NCBI GenBank assembly: GCA_051651625.1
Contig: JBOFSQ010000101.1
Coordinates: 4,347 to 68,346, forward strand
DNA from: JBOFSQ01 sp051651625
GTDB lineage: Bacteria; Planctomycetota; Planctomycetia; Pirellulales; Thermoguttaceae
DNA length: 64,000 nt
Reading direction: 5' to 3'
In this document: piece after piece, positions 43,378 to 51,852 of the stretch
Numbering within the stretch: position 1 is the first letter of the stretch
How the letters are laid out: each line of letters starts with the position of its first letter
The notes under the pieces: model-generated
The model's input: only the letters and a program-made list of their open reading frames with translations
What the model was told of the DNA's origin: nothing
The model's database searches: none
Program-made: the position numbers and the translations under genes

Positions 43378-44005
43378 CGCGGCCAATTTGGTGATTGTGT
43401 TCGTACCCGTAACACGTTGCATGCACGCCTTCTTCTGTCACGATCCACTCGACGCGCTCGTCGTGCGGTGTGGTCGGTACGCACGGAACTCTCTGGCACT
43501 CAAACGCAAGTGCGATGCGCGGTACGCCAGAAGATAACTCCGCAAGAAACCGGTCAAAAAAACCACGCCCGCGACCAAGACGATTTCCCAAATCGTCGAA
43601 CGCAAGTCCGGGAATGATCGCAACGCCAACATCGTCAAGCGTCACGCGCGACTGTACGCAGTCCCGCAAACTCTGCGGCGGTTCCAAGACGCCCAGCGGC
43701 GAACGTACAAAACCATCGAGCGATTCAAAACGAAAGAGTCGCAGCGAATCGCCTACAACAAACGGCACCGCAAGTTCTGGCACAACACTGCGCAAGTCGT
43801 CAAGAAATCGGACCGTCTCAACTTCGTCACCGAAGTCGAGATAGACAAACGCGAGCGGTTTGACCGCAACTTCGGCAACGAGCGGCAACAAACGTTTCCA
43901 GATACGTTCGGAGTTTTCGGCACGCTTCGGCGAGTGTGTACGAAGCGCGTCGCGCATCTGTTTGCGGAGATGCGATTTTGTTGTCGGCACTGGCAACGTT
44001 GTCAT
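43358..44005 (-). CDS. 5-formyltetrahydrofolate cyclo-ligase
   Basis: This 215-residue enzyme converts 5-formyl-THF to 5,10-methenyl-THF using ATP. The N-terminus KSHLRKQMRDALRT is typical, as is the Gly-rich substrate/ATP loop GLAFDDLGNRLGRGRGFFDRFL (about 141-162; family form GxAFDxxGxRLGxGxGYYDR). The final part contains PTTPHDERVEWIVTEEGV, matching the usual end of the family. It overlaps the upstream HEPN-like gene by four bases, so they are probably co-translated. Confidence 0.92.
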   Translation of the reverse strand: MTTLPVPTTKSHLRKQMRDALRTHSPKRAENSERIWKRLLPLVAEVAVKPLAFVYLDFGDEVETVRFLDDLRSVVPELAVPFVVGDSLRLFRFESLDGFVRSPLGVLEPPQSLRDCVQSRVTLDDVGVAIIPGLAFDDLGNRLGRGRGFFDRFLAELSSGVPRIALAFECQRVPCVPTTPHDERVEWIVTEEGVHATCYGYEHNHQIGRVIPSGV

Positions 44006-44571
44006 GCGACCTTCGCGTTTTCGTGCGCGTTATCGTCTACGCCGAGGGTGAAGTGAACGTGGGTTGGTTCGCTTCGTGCGGCGGGCGGGAGAAGGCTGTC
44101 GTGGCGGGCGGCGTCTTGGTCGCGGCTGAAGATCGTCGTCGCACCGATGTTGCGCGACTTCTGTTCCAACGAGTTCTCAAGTTTCTTGGCCGACCGCACA
44201 AACGCCAAAATCATCGGAATCAGTTCGCCTTTGTCTGATTGAGAAGTCGCATCGACAGAGGCGTTGCGCGCGGCGTGATAACTTTCCCAGTCGGCGACGT
44301 TATCGACGAGTCCCGCCATCATCGCACGCTGAAACAGCCGCTGCGCATCGGTCGATTCAACCGGATCGCTGGGGCAATTCTCGACAAAATAGTCGTGAAG
44401 CATTCGCCAGCAAAGTGTGTAGGTCGTCTCGAAGTGCTGCACCAAACTGTTGTGAAAAACTTGCAGCGTTTGCGGATCGATCTCTGATAGTTGACGCGGA
44501 CTGGCAACAATCTTAACGGCCTCACTCAACATCGTGAGCGACATCTTGAGACGGTTCATGTCGGTGAACAT
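44002..44571 (-). CDS. HI0074-like nucleotidyltransferase substrate-binding (HEPN-type) protein
   Basis: This 189-residue protein starts MFTDMNRLKMSLTMLSEAVKI after AGGAGG. The four-helix pattern with HNSLVQHFETTYTLCWRML and WESYHAARNASV matches the nucleotidyltransferase substrate-binding family (HI0074), usually the antitoxin-like partner of a MNT nucleotidyltransferase. No MNT gene is adjacent. The conserved family ends near RN-A/T-x-S, while this protein continues for about 80 residues, partly helical (ILAFVRSAKKLENSLEQKS) and then polar. Whether it keeps a toxin/antitoxin function is unknown. It is coupled to the folate gene by ATGA. Confidence 0.75.
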   Translation of the reverse strand: MFTDMNRLKMSLTMLSEAVKIVASPRQLSEIDPQTLQVFHNSLVQHFETTYTLCWRMLHDYFVENCPSDPVESTDAQRLFQRAMMAGLVDNVADWESYHAARNASVDATSQSDKGELIPMILAFVRSAKKLENSLEQKSRNIGATTIFSRDQDAARHDSLLPPAARSEPTHVHFTLGVDDNAHENAKVA

Positions 44572-44747
44572 TTTTACATCCTCCTTCTTGCTACAGATTT
44601 CCTTGGGCAACAGGTCGGTCGCCCCTACGTTACTTTTCGGCGCATTGCGGGTCTGCCACCCATTGTTTTTTGCGGCGATTCTGGTACGATTAGAGACGAT
44701 GCGTTTTTTGGGGAAGTTAGTCAAAGTCGCAAGAAGGAGTATCTGTC

Positions 44748-45905
44748 ATGACAAAACGTTTGTTTACTAGTGAAGCGGTGAGTATGGGGCACCCCGATAA
44801 GCTCGCCGATCAAATTTCCGATGGCGTTCTCGACGCCATCTTCACCGAAGACCCGATGGCCCGCGTCGCCTGCGAAACGATGGTGACAACCGGTATCGCC
44901 ATCATCGCCGGCGAGATTACGACCGAGGCACGGATCGATTACCAGAAGGTTGTACGTCAGGTGATCAACGAAGTTGGTTACACCGACGACCAAATGGGAA
45001 TCTGCGGCGACACCTGCGCGGTGATGGTCGCACTCGACCGCCAGTCGCCCGACATCGCCCAAGGTGTCAACGACAACGCCGCACAAGGCAAAGACATCGG
45101 TGCAGGCGATCAGGGACTCATGTTCGGCTACGCTTGCAAGCACACGCCGGAAATGATGCCGTTACCCATCGCACTTTCACACCGAATCACAAACCGTCTG
45201 GCCGAGGCGCGATTCAAGAAAGAAGTGTCGTGGCTCCGCCCCGACAGCAAGAGCCAAGTCTCGATAGAGCTTGACGGGCTAACGCCAAAACGGATCGACA
45301 CCGTCGTCGTCTCCACGCAGCACGACGAAACGGTCGATCAGAAAAAGATTCGTGAATGGGTGATTCCAAACATTGTCGAACCGTGTCTGCCGAAAGACAT
45401 TGATTGCTCGAAAATCACTTACCACATCAACCCGACGGGGCGTTTTGTGGTTGGCGGTCCGCACGGCGATTGCGGTCTTACGGGACGCAAGATCATCGTC
45501 GATACTTATGGCGGATGGGCGAGTCACGGCGGCGGCGCGTTCAGCGGCAAAGACCCAACAAAGGTTGACCGCTCGGCGGCGTACATGGCTCGTTACGTTG
45601 CGAAAAACATCGTCGCGGCGGGACTCGCCGACAGTTGCACCGTGCAGCTTGCGTATGCGATTGGTGTCGCCGAACCGGTGAGCATAATGATCGACACTTG
45701 GCGCACGTCGCAAGTTGACGAGGCGAAACTCGCCGATGTCGTTCGCCAAATTTTCCCGCTCACTCCGTCGGGGATCATCAAACACCTCGACCTCCGTCGC
45801 CCGATCTACCGCAAGACCGCGCACGGCGGACACTTCGGTCGCAACGAGCCGGAGTTCACTTGGGAAAAAACCGACAAAGCCGCCGAACTCAAGAAGGCGT
45901 TTTGA
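44748..45905 (+). CDS. metK: S-adenosylmethionine synthetase
   Basis: This 385-residue enzyme makes S-adenosylmethionine from methionine and ATP. All signature blocks are present: SEAVSMGHPDKLADQISDG at the start, GAGDQGLMFGYA (about 124-135), HINPTGRFVVGGPHGDCGLTGRK, and the phosphate-binding GGGAFSGKDPTKVDRSAAY. The ATG follows GAAGGAG. The leader (44572-44747) shows no sequence I can recognise as a SAM riboswitch. The product is the methyl donor for DNA methylases such as those in the island upstream, though MetK itself is essential housekeeping. Confidence 0.97.
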   Translation: MTKRLFTSEAVSMGHPDKLADQISDGVLDAIFTEDPMARVACETMVTTGIAIIAGEITTEARIDYQKVVRQVINEVGYTDDQMGICGDTCAVMVALDRQSPDIAQGVNDNAAQGKDIGAGDQGLMFGYACKHTPEMMPLPIALSHRITNRLAEARFKKEVSWLRPDSKSQVSIELDGLTPKRIDTVVVSTQHDETVDQKKIREWVIPNIVEPCLPKDIDCSKITYHINPTGRFVVGGPHGDCGLTGRKIIVDTYGGWASHGGGAFSGKDPTKVDRSAAYMARYVAKNIVAAGLADSCTVQLAYAIGVAEPVSIMIDTWRTSQVDEAKLADVVRQIFPLTPSGIIKHLDLRRPIYRKTAHGGHFGRNEPEFTWEKTDKAAELKKAF

Positions 45906-45928
45906 GACGCGGCATTGCAACGTCCGTC

Positions 45929-45950
45929 GTTCCCGCCCTGCGGGAATGAC
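45929..45950. repeat. Short hairpin repeat after metK
   Basis: gttcccgccctgcgggaat is a compact hairpin followed by gacg, similar in sequence to the arms of the elements at 21228 and 52723. It may terminate the metK transcript, although no T-run follows. Confidence 0.5.
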
Positions 45951-45996
45951 GTGATTTTCTCGTGAAAGGTCACATAGAAAGCAACGAGGAAAGCTC

Positions 45997-46944
45997 ATGG
46001 CACGCACATTAATGACATTTGACTGGGCGATCAAAAACGTGCTCCGTCAAAAAGAAAACTTTGACATTTTGGAAGGTTTTTTGAGCGAGCTACTGTGTGA
46101 TGACATCCAAATTCAAGACATTTTGGAAAGTGAGTCGAATCGTGCGTTCGAGAGAGACAAGTATAATCGAGTAGACATTTTAGCCAAAGACAAAAACGGA
46201 CAGCTTATTTTGGTTGAAGTGCAGTACGACCGCGAAATCGATTACTTCCAGCGGATTATGTACGGTGTTTCAAAACTTACGGTAGAACACATCGGTAAGG
46301 GTGCGACGTACAAAGACATCAAACGAGTCATCGCTATACACATCGTCCATTTTGATTTGGGAGTTGGCAGCGACTATTTGTACGTCGGGACGACCGATTT
46401 TGTGGGCGTTCACACTCACGACAAACTCGGTCTGAACGAAAAGCAGAAGCAGGTATTCAGTGCACAAGATGTTAACGACATTTTCCCGAAGATATACTTG
46501 ATTCGTGTAGACAACTACAATGATGAGACTCAAACCAAGATAGATGAGTGGATATACTTTCTGAAGAATTCCGAGGTGAAAGACAGTTTCACTGCAAAGA
46601 ACATCAAGAGCGCAAAAAAGAAGTTAGACGTACTAAAGCTGGACGAAAAAGAGCAGAAGAAGTACAACGCTTATTTAGAAGACTTGATGTATCAGGAATC
46701 GATGTTTTGGTCTGCCAGAATTGATGGTTTATACGACGGTCGCAAAGAAGGACGTGCCGAAGGACGCGCCGAAGGACGTGCCGAAGGCGAAGCGATTGGC
46801 GTTGAAAAAGGAAAAGCGATTGGAATTGAGGCAGGAAAACTCGAGACCGCTCGTAACATGTTGGCAATGAATTTGTCGCTTGACGTGATAGAGCAAGCAA
46901 CTGGGATTCCGGTCGCAGAATTGCGTAAGCTGCACAAAGAGTAA
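45997..46944 (+). CDS. Rpn-family PD-(D/E)XK nuclease (recombination-promoting nuclease / putative transposase)
   Basis: This 315-residue protein begins TFDWAIKNVLRQKENFDILE, with the PD-(D/E)xK core RVDILAKDKNGQLILVEVQYD (Asp, Glu, Gln of the ExQ form) at about 64-84. The family segment YFQRIMYGVSKLTVEHI follows. The C-terminal region has the repeats GRKEGRAEGRAEGRAEGEA (about 246-265) and the helix LDVIEQATGIPVAELRKL, as in many gut and host-associated Rpn proteins. Rpn nucleases cut DNA and promote RecA-independent recombination, or act in defence. The ATG follows GAGGAAAGCTC. No partner gene is seen. Confidence 0.88.
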   Translation: MARTLMTFDWAIKNVLRQKENFDILEGFLSELLCDDIQIQDILESESNRAFERDKYNRVDILAKDKNGQLILVEVQYDREIDYFQRIMYGVSKLTVEHIGKGATYKDIKRVIAIHIVHFDLGVGSDYLYVGTTDFVGVHTHDKLGLNEKQKQVFSAQDVNDIFPKIYLIRVDNYNDETQTKIDEWIYFLKNSEVKDSFTAKNIKSAKKKLDVLKLDEKEQKKYNAYLEDLMYQESMFWSARIDGLYDGRKEGRAEGRAEGRAEGEAIGVEKGKAIGIEAGKLETARNMLAMNLSLDVIEQATGIPVAELRKLHKE

Positions 46945-47001
46945 TAGCTGCCGTTTCGGAAAACGTAGGGCGAATCATTTGAATGTTGGGGAGTCTTCGA
47001 G

Positions 47002-47355
47002 ATGCGTTTGGTGATCGCAGTCATTCCGCCGGAGTCGCTGGAGTCTGTTAAGACTGCGCTGGCGGATGTCGAGGTCTTCCGAATCACGGTGAGTGAGGTA
47101 CAGGGGTTCAGCGCGACTCCAGAGAGTCACGGTCAAGAGACGTTTCGCGGACGTGACCTCACACTCAACTTGTCGCGGTACATCCAACTAATCATAGGCG
47201 TCAACGAACACTTCCTCCAGCCAACGATAACGGCGATCCAAACAGGTTTGCGGCGCGGGCCGACGAGTACAACCGAAGACGGCAAGATTTTCGTCTTGCC
47301 ACTCGACGACTGTATCCGCATCCGCACCGGCGAACGCGGAAGCGAAGCGATTTGA
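47002..47355 (+). CDS. PII-family nitrogen regulatory protein, variant
   Basis: This 117-residue protein aligns along its length with GlnB/GlnK. It has the N-terminal strand MRLVIAVIPPESLESVKTAL, SEVQGF before the T-loop, and the C-terminal signature GKIFVLPLDDCIRIRTGERG, which binds ATP. The T-loop reads SHGQETFRGRDL; at the position of Tyr51 it has Phe, so uridylylation there should not be possible. A longer B-loop (RRGPTSTTEDGK) is also unusual. It may sense nucleotides and 2-oxoglutarate for a different partner. No amt or glnA gene is adjacent. Confidence 0.85.
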   Translation: MRLVIAVIPPESLESVKTALADVEVFRITVSEVQGFSATPESHGQETFRGRDLTLNLSRYIQLIIGVNEHFLQPTITAIQTGLRRGPTSTTEDGKIFVLPLDDCIRIRTGERGSEAI

Positions 47356-47459
47356 AACCCGTTACGGGTTGATTTGTAGGCTCCGCCCTACGTCGCACCG
47401 TGGCCTCGCCGGGCCGCTACCGTTTTGGTACGTGAAATTCAAACCGTCTTGAGTAAACA

Positions 47460-48053
47460 ATGTCACGACTTGCTACCATCGAACGCCAAACCCGCGAAAC
47501 GCAAGTGACGCTCACACTCCAGCTCGACGGGAGCGGCCAGAGTCAGGTCAATACCGGACTCGGTTTTCTCGATCACATGCTGGTTCTCTTCGCCGGACAC
47601 GGTCTATTTGATCTCACCGTCGCGGCAACTGGCGATCTCCACATCGACGGTCATCACACGGTTGAAGACATCGGGATCGTTCTTGGACTAGCGATGCGGG
47701 AAACGCTCGGCGACAAGGCTGGGATTTTTCGTTACGGTCACTTCACGCTGCCAATGGACGAGACACTCTCAACCGTCGCTGTTGACTTTGGTGGTCGAAC
47801 GCATTTGGTTTGGAACGTTGCGTTCCCGTCGCCAGTGATCGGGACGTTTGACACGGAACTTTTTCACGAGTTTTGGCAAGGATTTGCTGGAGCGGCGCAG
47901 TGCAATCTCCACTGCCAGTGCCACTACGGCTCGAACGGCCACCACATCGCCGAATCGGTCTTCAAAGCAGCAGCACGGGCGATGCGAATGGCCGTCGCCC
48001 ACGACCCGCGCCGCACTGGCGTACCGAGTACCAAAGGAACACTGACATCGTAG
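47460..48053 (+). CDS. hisB: Imidazoleglycerol-phosphate dehydratase
   Basis: This 197-residue monofunctional enzyme of histidine biosynthesis dehydrates imidazoleglycerol phosphate. Metal-binding His clusters are seen in GFLDHMLVLFAGHGLFDL, DGHHTVEDIGIVLG and GSNGHHIAESVFKAAARAM, all at family positions. Length is normal (about 195). There is no fused phosphatase domain and no other his gene nearby. The Shine-Dalgarno before the ATG is weak. Confidence 0.96.
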   Translation: MSRLATIERQTRETQVTLTLQLDGSGQSQVNTGLGFLDHMLVLFAGHGLFDLTVAATGDLHIDGHHTVEDIGIVLGLAMRETLGDKAGIFRYGHFTLPMDETLSTVAVDFGGRTHLVWNVAFPSPVIGTFDTELFHEFWQGFAGAAQCNLHCQCHYGSNGHHIAESVFKAAARAMRMAVAHDPRRTGVPSTKGTLTS

Positions 48054-48150
48054 ATTTTTCGGCGTCTCCCTTGCCGAAGAGGTGAACGCCGGTATTCTTA
48101 ACCGCGACTTGGGTTCAAAATCAAATCAAAACGTAAACGGGAGACTTTGT

Positions 48151-49491
48151 ATGAAACGAACGTTGTTGGGAAATGTGTGCCGCTTGGGTTTGGCAATAAT
48201 CAGTCTTGGTCTCTTTCTCGTGGGCGGCAGCGCGATGGCGCAGGTCGTTCCGGGGGCAGTCGGCGGAGTTTTTATCGACGCCGAAGGAGTCCTTTCGCGT
48301 ATACCGGCTTCGGAGGTTCGTGACCTTTCGCAGAAGCTCACCGAGCGTCTGCAAACAGTTACCGGCGACCTCAACGACGAGACAACTCTCCGCAAAATCT
48401 CGCTCAAGAAACTCAACGCAACCATCCAAGAATGCCTCGACGCAAAACGGGAACTCCCGGATTCGGTTCGCCTTCTCGGCGGTCTGACATCTGTTGACTA
48501 CGTTGTTGCCATCCCCGAAGAAAACGACGTTGTGATCGTCGGACGCGCGGAAGGTTGGAAGGTCGGGCCGGAATACAGCATCGTTGGTAAGGTGAGTGGT
48601 CGCCCGGTGATGTGTCTTGAAGATTTGATCACGCTGTTTCGTGCGATGTCAAAGCCGCGGCTCGAAGTGATTTCGTGTTCGATTGACCCGACCCCAGAGG
48701 CGATTGCCCGCGTTGCGCAAGTTCGGCAACGTGGATTCCAACGTGGCGAAGAGCGAGCACTCGCCGCCGCACTCGAAAACGCCTACGGACGCAATTTCGT
48801 TTCCGTTAGCGGCGTCCCACACAACAGTCATCTCGCAAAGGTACTCGTTGCAGCAGACTACAAGATGAAAGAGATCGGGCTTGAGCAGTGCGAGTCGCCG
48901 GTGCGGCAGATTCCGAGTTTTGTATCGCTGATTCGTTCGCGGGGCGACACGCTCTCGCCGCGTTTCTGGTTCGAGGCCGACTACGCAACGCTCGCACACG
49001 ATTCGACCAAAAACGTCTGGGAACTTGGCGGCGTGACTGTCGCTGTCAAAACCGAGGACGAAATCGTCAGCTCGAGCAACGGCGAACGCCGTTCCGCAGG
49101 ACGCAGTAGCCCCGCAGCGGTGCGGTGGTGCGACCTGATGACGACGAACTTTGAAAAGTTGGCACAGGCCGATCCGGTCTTTGGCGACATGCAAAACGTT
49201 ATGAATCTTGCGCTCGCCGTCGCGCTGATCAAACAAGAAGGGCTGCTCGAAAAGACGAAGTGTCGCGTACCAACGCTCACCGACGACATCACTCTTAAGC
49301 TCCCCGAATATCCGGTGCCGCGCTACGTTGACTCGCGTTCGACGATCAGCCGTAACGCCGTCGTTTGTGGAGGTGTGAACATCAATCCGTTCGTGACGGT
49401 CGATAACGCCAAACTCAAAACTTCGCTCGACAAGAAAACCGAAGACCTTACCAAACCGGTTGGCGATTCGTGGTTCGCAAACGTGCGGTAG
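48151..49491 (+). CDS. DUF1598 exported protein
   Basis: This 446-residue protein starts with an ATG after GGGAGA. A signal peptide (about 1-28) ends in GGSAMAQ. The mature part contains GGVFIDAEGVLSRI, CLDAKRELPDSVRLLGGLTSVDYVVAIPEENDVVI and WFEADYATLAHDS, the conserved blocks of DUF1598. This family is essentially limited to planctomycetes and has unknown function. The C-terminal 60 residues are less conserved (PVPRYVDSRSTISRNAVVCG). It stands alone, followed by a family C palindrome. Confidence 0.85.
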   Translation: MKRTLLGNVCRLGLAIISLGLFLVGGSAMAQVVPGAVGGVFIDAEGVLSRIPASEVRDLSQKLTERLQTVTGDLNDETTLRKISLKKLNATIQECLDAKRELPDSVRLLGGLTSVDYVVAIPEENDVVIVGRAEGWKVGPEYSIVGKVSGRPVMCLEDLITLFRAMSKPRLEVISCSIDPTPEAIARVAQVRQRGFQRGEERALAAALENAYGRNFVSVSGVPHNSHLAKVLVAADYKMKEIGLEQCESPVRQIPSFVSLIRSRGDTLSPRFWFEADYATLAHDSTKNVWELGGVTVAVKTEDEIVSSSNGERRSAGRSSPAAVRWCDLMTTNFEKLAQADPVFGDMQNVMNLALAVALIKQEGLLEKTKCRVPTLTDDITLKLPEYPVPRYVDSRSTISRNAVVCGGVNINPFVTVDNAKLKTSLDKKTEDLTKPVGDSWFANVR

Positions 49492-49542
49492 CCGCGTTTT
49501 GGTTTCACCCATTGACAGTTGGAAACGAAGCGTAGTAGTTCA

Positions 49543-49642
49543 GGTTCGGCATAGCCGAACCCTCCAGTTATCAACGCCGTAGGCGTTTGGAGGGTTTGGC
49601 TATGCCGAACCGCTGTGCGGGTGCAAGTTTCCGAACAGGTCT
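49543..49642. repeat. Palindromic repeat family C, copy 2
   Basis: ggttcggcatagccgaaccc is answered by gggtttggctatgccgaacc about 30 bases later, with a gtgcaagtttccgaacaggt tail as in the copy at 9342-9430. The rest of the gap to 49875 shows only a possible promoter region for the next gene (ttcgttatactg near 49716). Confidence 0.8.
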
Positions 49643-49875
49643 CTATTCTTCCCTCTCGTCGCGCATTGCGTACTTGCCGCAGTTTGCGTTTTCTGCCTAT
49701 TCTTTTTGAGGCGTTCATTCGTTATACTGCGTGCTGTGTTTGCGGCGAAATTGTCGCAGACCGATAAAACGGTAGCGAAACCGTGACCGCTAGTCACGAT
49801 AACTTGAGACGTGTGCTCGCTTATCGCGTGCGGCACGATTGTTCGCGTACACTCACTTACAAAAGGTAGAACGTC

Positions 49876-51519
49876 ATGGCCAGAGAAAATCACTTCCTCA
49901 AGATCGCCTTGGGCGTATTTGTCTTCCTGTTTCTTGGGCTGGCGGTTGCGCTCTATTTTGTGTCCACGGCCTACAAGAAGGAGTTTGATCGCGCCACCGC
50001 CGCCGACCAAACGGCGAAAGACGCCAACACCAAGTTGAGCGAAAAGACACGCGAGGCTCTCGACTTGCGTACAAAGATCGGTGTCACCGACGCCGACAAA
50101 CTCGAAGACATAACCGCGATGTTCGACCAAGATGCGAACCTCGCTCTCAAAGGTAAAACTCCGCCCGTCGCCCCGACGTACCGAAGGCTCGTTGATTTCC
50201 TCGTCACAAATCTCAACGCCCAAAACGACAAGCTCGACGCCCTCAACAAGTCATACGCAACACTCAATGCGAACTTTGACAACCTGAACGCACTCCGAGA
50301 GCAAATCAACGCCAAACACGACGATGAGAAACAAGCCGCCGCAAAAACGCTCGCTTCCGAGCGCGACAACTACAACAAATCGAAACAGAATCTCGATACG
50401 CAAGTAGCGCAGCTCACCGCCGACAAACAGAAGATCGAAGACGATCTCCGAAGTCAAGTCACGAACGCGGAGGGCGAAAAGAAACAGGCTCTCGACGAGA
50501 AGAAAAGGGCGGTAGATGCAAGTAGTGTTCTCACGCAAGAACTCGCAAATCTCAAGACGCCACTGGTCGAACACGGCGATGGCGAGGTGATCGCCGTCAG
50601 CCAAGGACGCGGTATCGTTACGCTCAATCTTGGAAGTGATGATGGGCTTCGCGTTCGGATGGTGTTCACAGTTTACGATTCAAATGTTCTGGGGATCAAT
50701 CTCCCGCGTGCGCACGCTGGCGACGAGAACGACTACGTCTGTTCGGTTTGCAAGCGTCAAGAAAAACTCGACATCGCCAAGGCCAGTATCGAAGTCACGC
50801 GAATCACGGGGCCACACTCGTCCGAGGCGCGTATATTGGAAGACAAGGTCAGCAATCCTATTATGACCGGCGACATTGTTTACACACCAATCTGGAAGCC
50901 CGGTCAGAAGATTCACTTTGCACTTGAAGATGGCCTAGAGATTCCCGGACTCGGTGCGCGTACTGGAGAAACCGGTGTGTCACACGGTGACATCAAGAAA
51001 GAGAGTCTTGATATTGTACGAAATCTGATCGCGTCTAATGGTGGTGAAATTGATGCGTGGATCGATGAAGAAGGGAAACTTCAAGGGAAGGTAACGCACG
51101 AAACGACTTACGTCATTCTTGGCGACCCGTCTAAACAAAGCCCGACAAAAGAAGCCAAAGATTCGCGTGAAGAGATGATAAAGGATGCTGGTGTCTACGC
51201 TGCGAAGACAGTCACGCTCCCCGTACTCCTTCAGATGATGGGATACAAAGACGTTACGCCGGTTCGCGGGTTTGGTGATCGTTCGCGTGACGGTGACCAT
51301 GTTGTCAGCCAACCAACCGGCAGCAATCGTGGCAGTGCCGTCGGAACAACGTCGGGATTTTACAGTCCCGACAACATCCCGGCGCGTGTAGACAATGACG
51401 ACCGTGCAAAACCAGTCTCAACCGGTAAGGTCTCATCATTCTTGAGCGAAAGTTCGCCGACGACATCGCCGGGGAGCGTGAGCGATACATTCAGACCGCG
51501 TAAACCGCCAGCGCAATAG
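49876..51519 (+). CDS. Membrane-anchored coiled-coil protein of unknown function
   Basis: This 547-residue protein begins with a cytoplasmic tail of a few residues and one membrane helix (KIALGVFVFLFLGLAVALYFV). A long charged coiled coil (about 35-230) is rich in Lys, Asp, Gln and Leu. A compact beta-rich domain (about 235-350) follows, with GEVIAVSQGRGIVTLNLGSDDGL and PIMTGDIVYTPIWKPGQKIHFAL, then a BRCT-like segment (about 355-415: LGARTGETGVSHGDIKKE, VRNLIASNGGEIDAWI) and a low-complexity tail. This layout recurs in planctomycetes without a known role. The ATG follows AAAGGTAGAACGTC. A strong terminator follows the stop. Confidence 0.75.
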   Translation: MARENHFLKIALGVFVFLFLGLAVALYFVSTAYKKEFDRATAADQTAKDANTKLSEKTREALDLRTKIGVTDADKLEDITAMFDQDANLALKGKTPPVAPTYRRLVDFLVTNLNAQNDKLDALNKSYATLNANFDNLNALREQINAKHDDEKQAAAKTLASERDNYNKSKQNLDTQVAQLTADKQKIEDDLRSQVTNAEGEKKQALDEKKRAVDASSVLTQELANLKTPLVEHGDGEVIAVSQGRGIVTLNLGSDDGLRVRMVFTVYDSNVLGINLPRAHAGDENDYVCSVCKRQEKLDIAKASIEVTRITGPHSSEARILEDKVSNPIMTGDIVYTPIWKPGQKIHFALEDGLEIPGLGARTGETGVSHGDIKKESLDIVRNLIASNGGEIDAWIDEEGKLQGKVTHETTYVILGDPSKQSPTKEAKDSREEMIKDAGVYAAKTVTLPVLLQMMGYKDVTPVRGFGDRSRDGDHVVSQPTGSNRGSAVGTTSGFYSPDNIPARVDNDDRAKPVSTGKVSSFLSESSPTTSPGSVSDTFRPRKPPAQ

Positions 51520-51548
51520 CGGTGGGGTTAAACCAGCGATTCTGGGTT

Positions 51549-51596
51549 GGGGGCGTTGCGGCGCATTGTGGCTGCAACGCCCCCAGTTTCTTTTTA
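51549..51596 (+). terminator. Rho-independent terminator after the coiled-coil protein gene
   Basis: An 11-base perfect stem, gggggcgttgc (51549-51559) with gcaacgccccc (51574-51584), encloses a 14-base loop and is followed by agtttcttttt. Confidence 0.85.
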
Positions 51597-51635
51597 CCCT
51601 TGACACTCTTGCGGGCGTTCTCTACGATTCCCGAC

Positions 51636-51714
51636 ACTGGGAACGCAGGCGTCCCGCCCGATTGTGTTGACAGCAACTCTCGCCAATGCGGGCGGAGACG
51701 CCCGCGTTCCCAGT
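51636..51714. repeat. Inverted repeat (actgggaacgcaggcgtccc)
   Basis: actgggaacgcaggcgtccc at the left is answered by agacgcccgcgttcccagt at the right, across about 35 bases. It lies between the terminator and the next lipoprotein gene. Confidence 0.75.
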
Positions 51715-51852
51715 TCACACGATATACGCGGATTAATCCGCAAACTCACCTTTTTCGGAATTGTAAGCAAAATCGTTTCAACTCCTACTGCGATAGCGAC
51801 GATAGTAACGGTGGTAGCGATAAAAACGGGTCGCCTTTGGAGGAAAACTCAA

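Noticed and set aside
44572..44747. SAM riboswitch upstream of metK
   Set aside because: I could not find the stems or conserved core of any SAM riboswitch class by eye. A covariance-model search would decide it.
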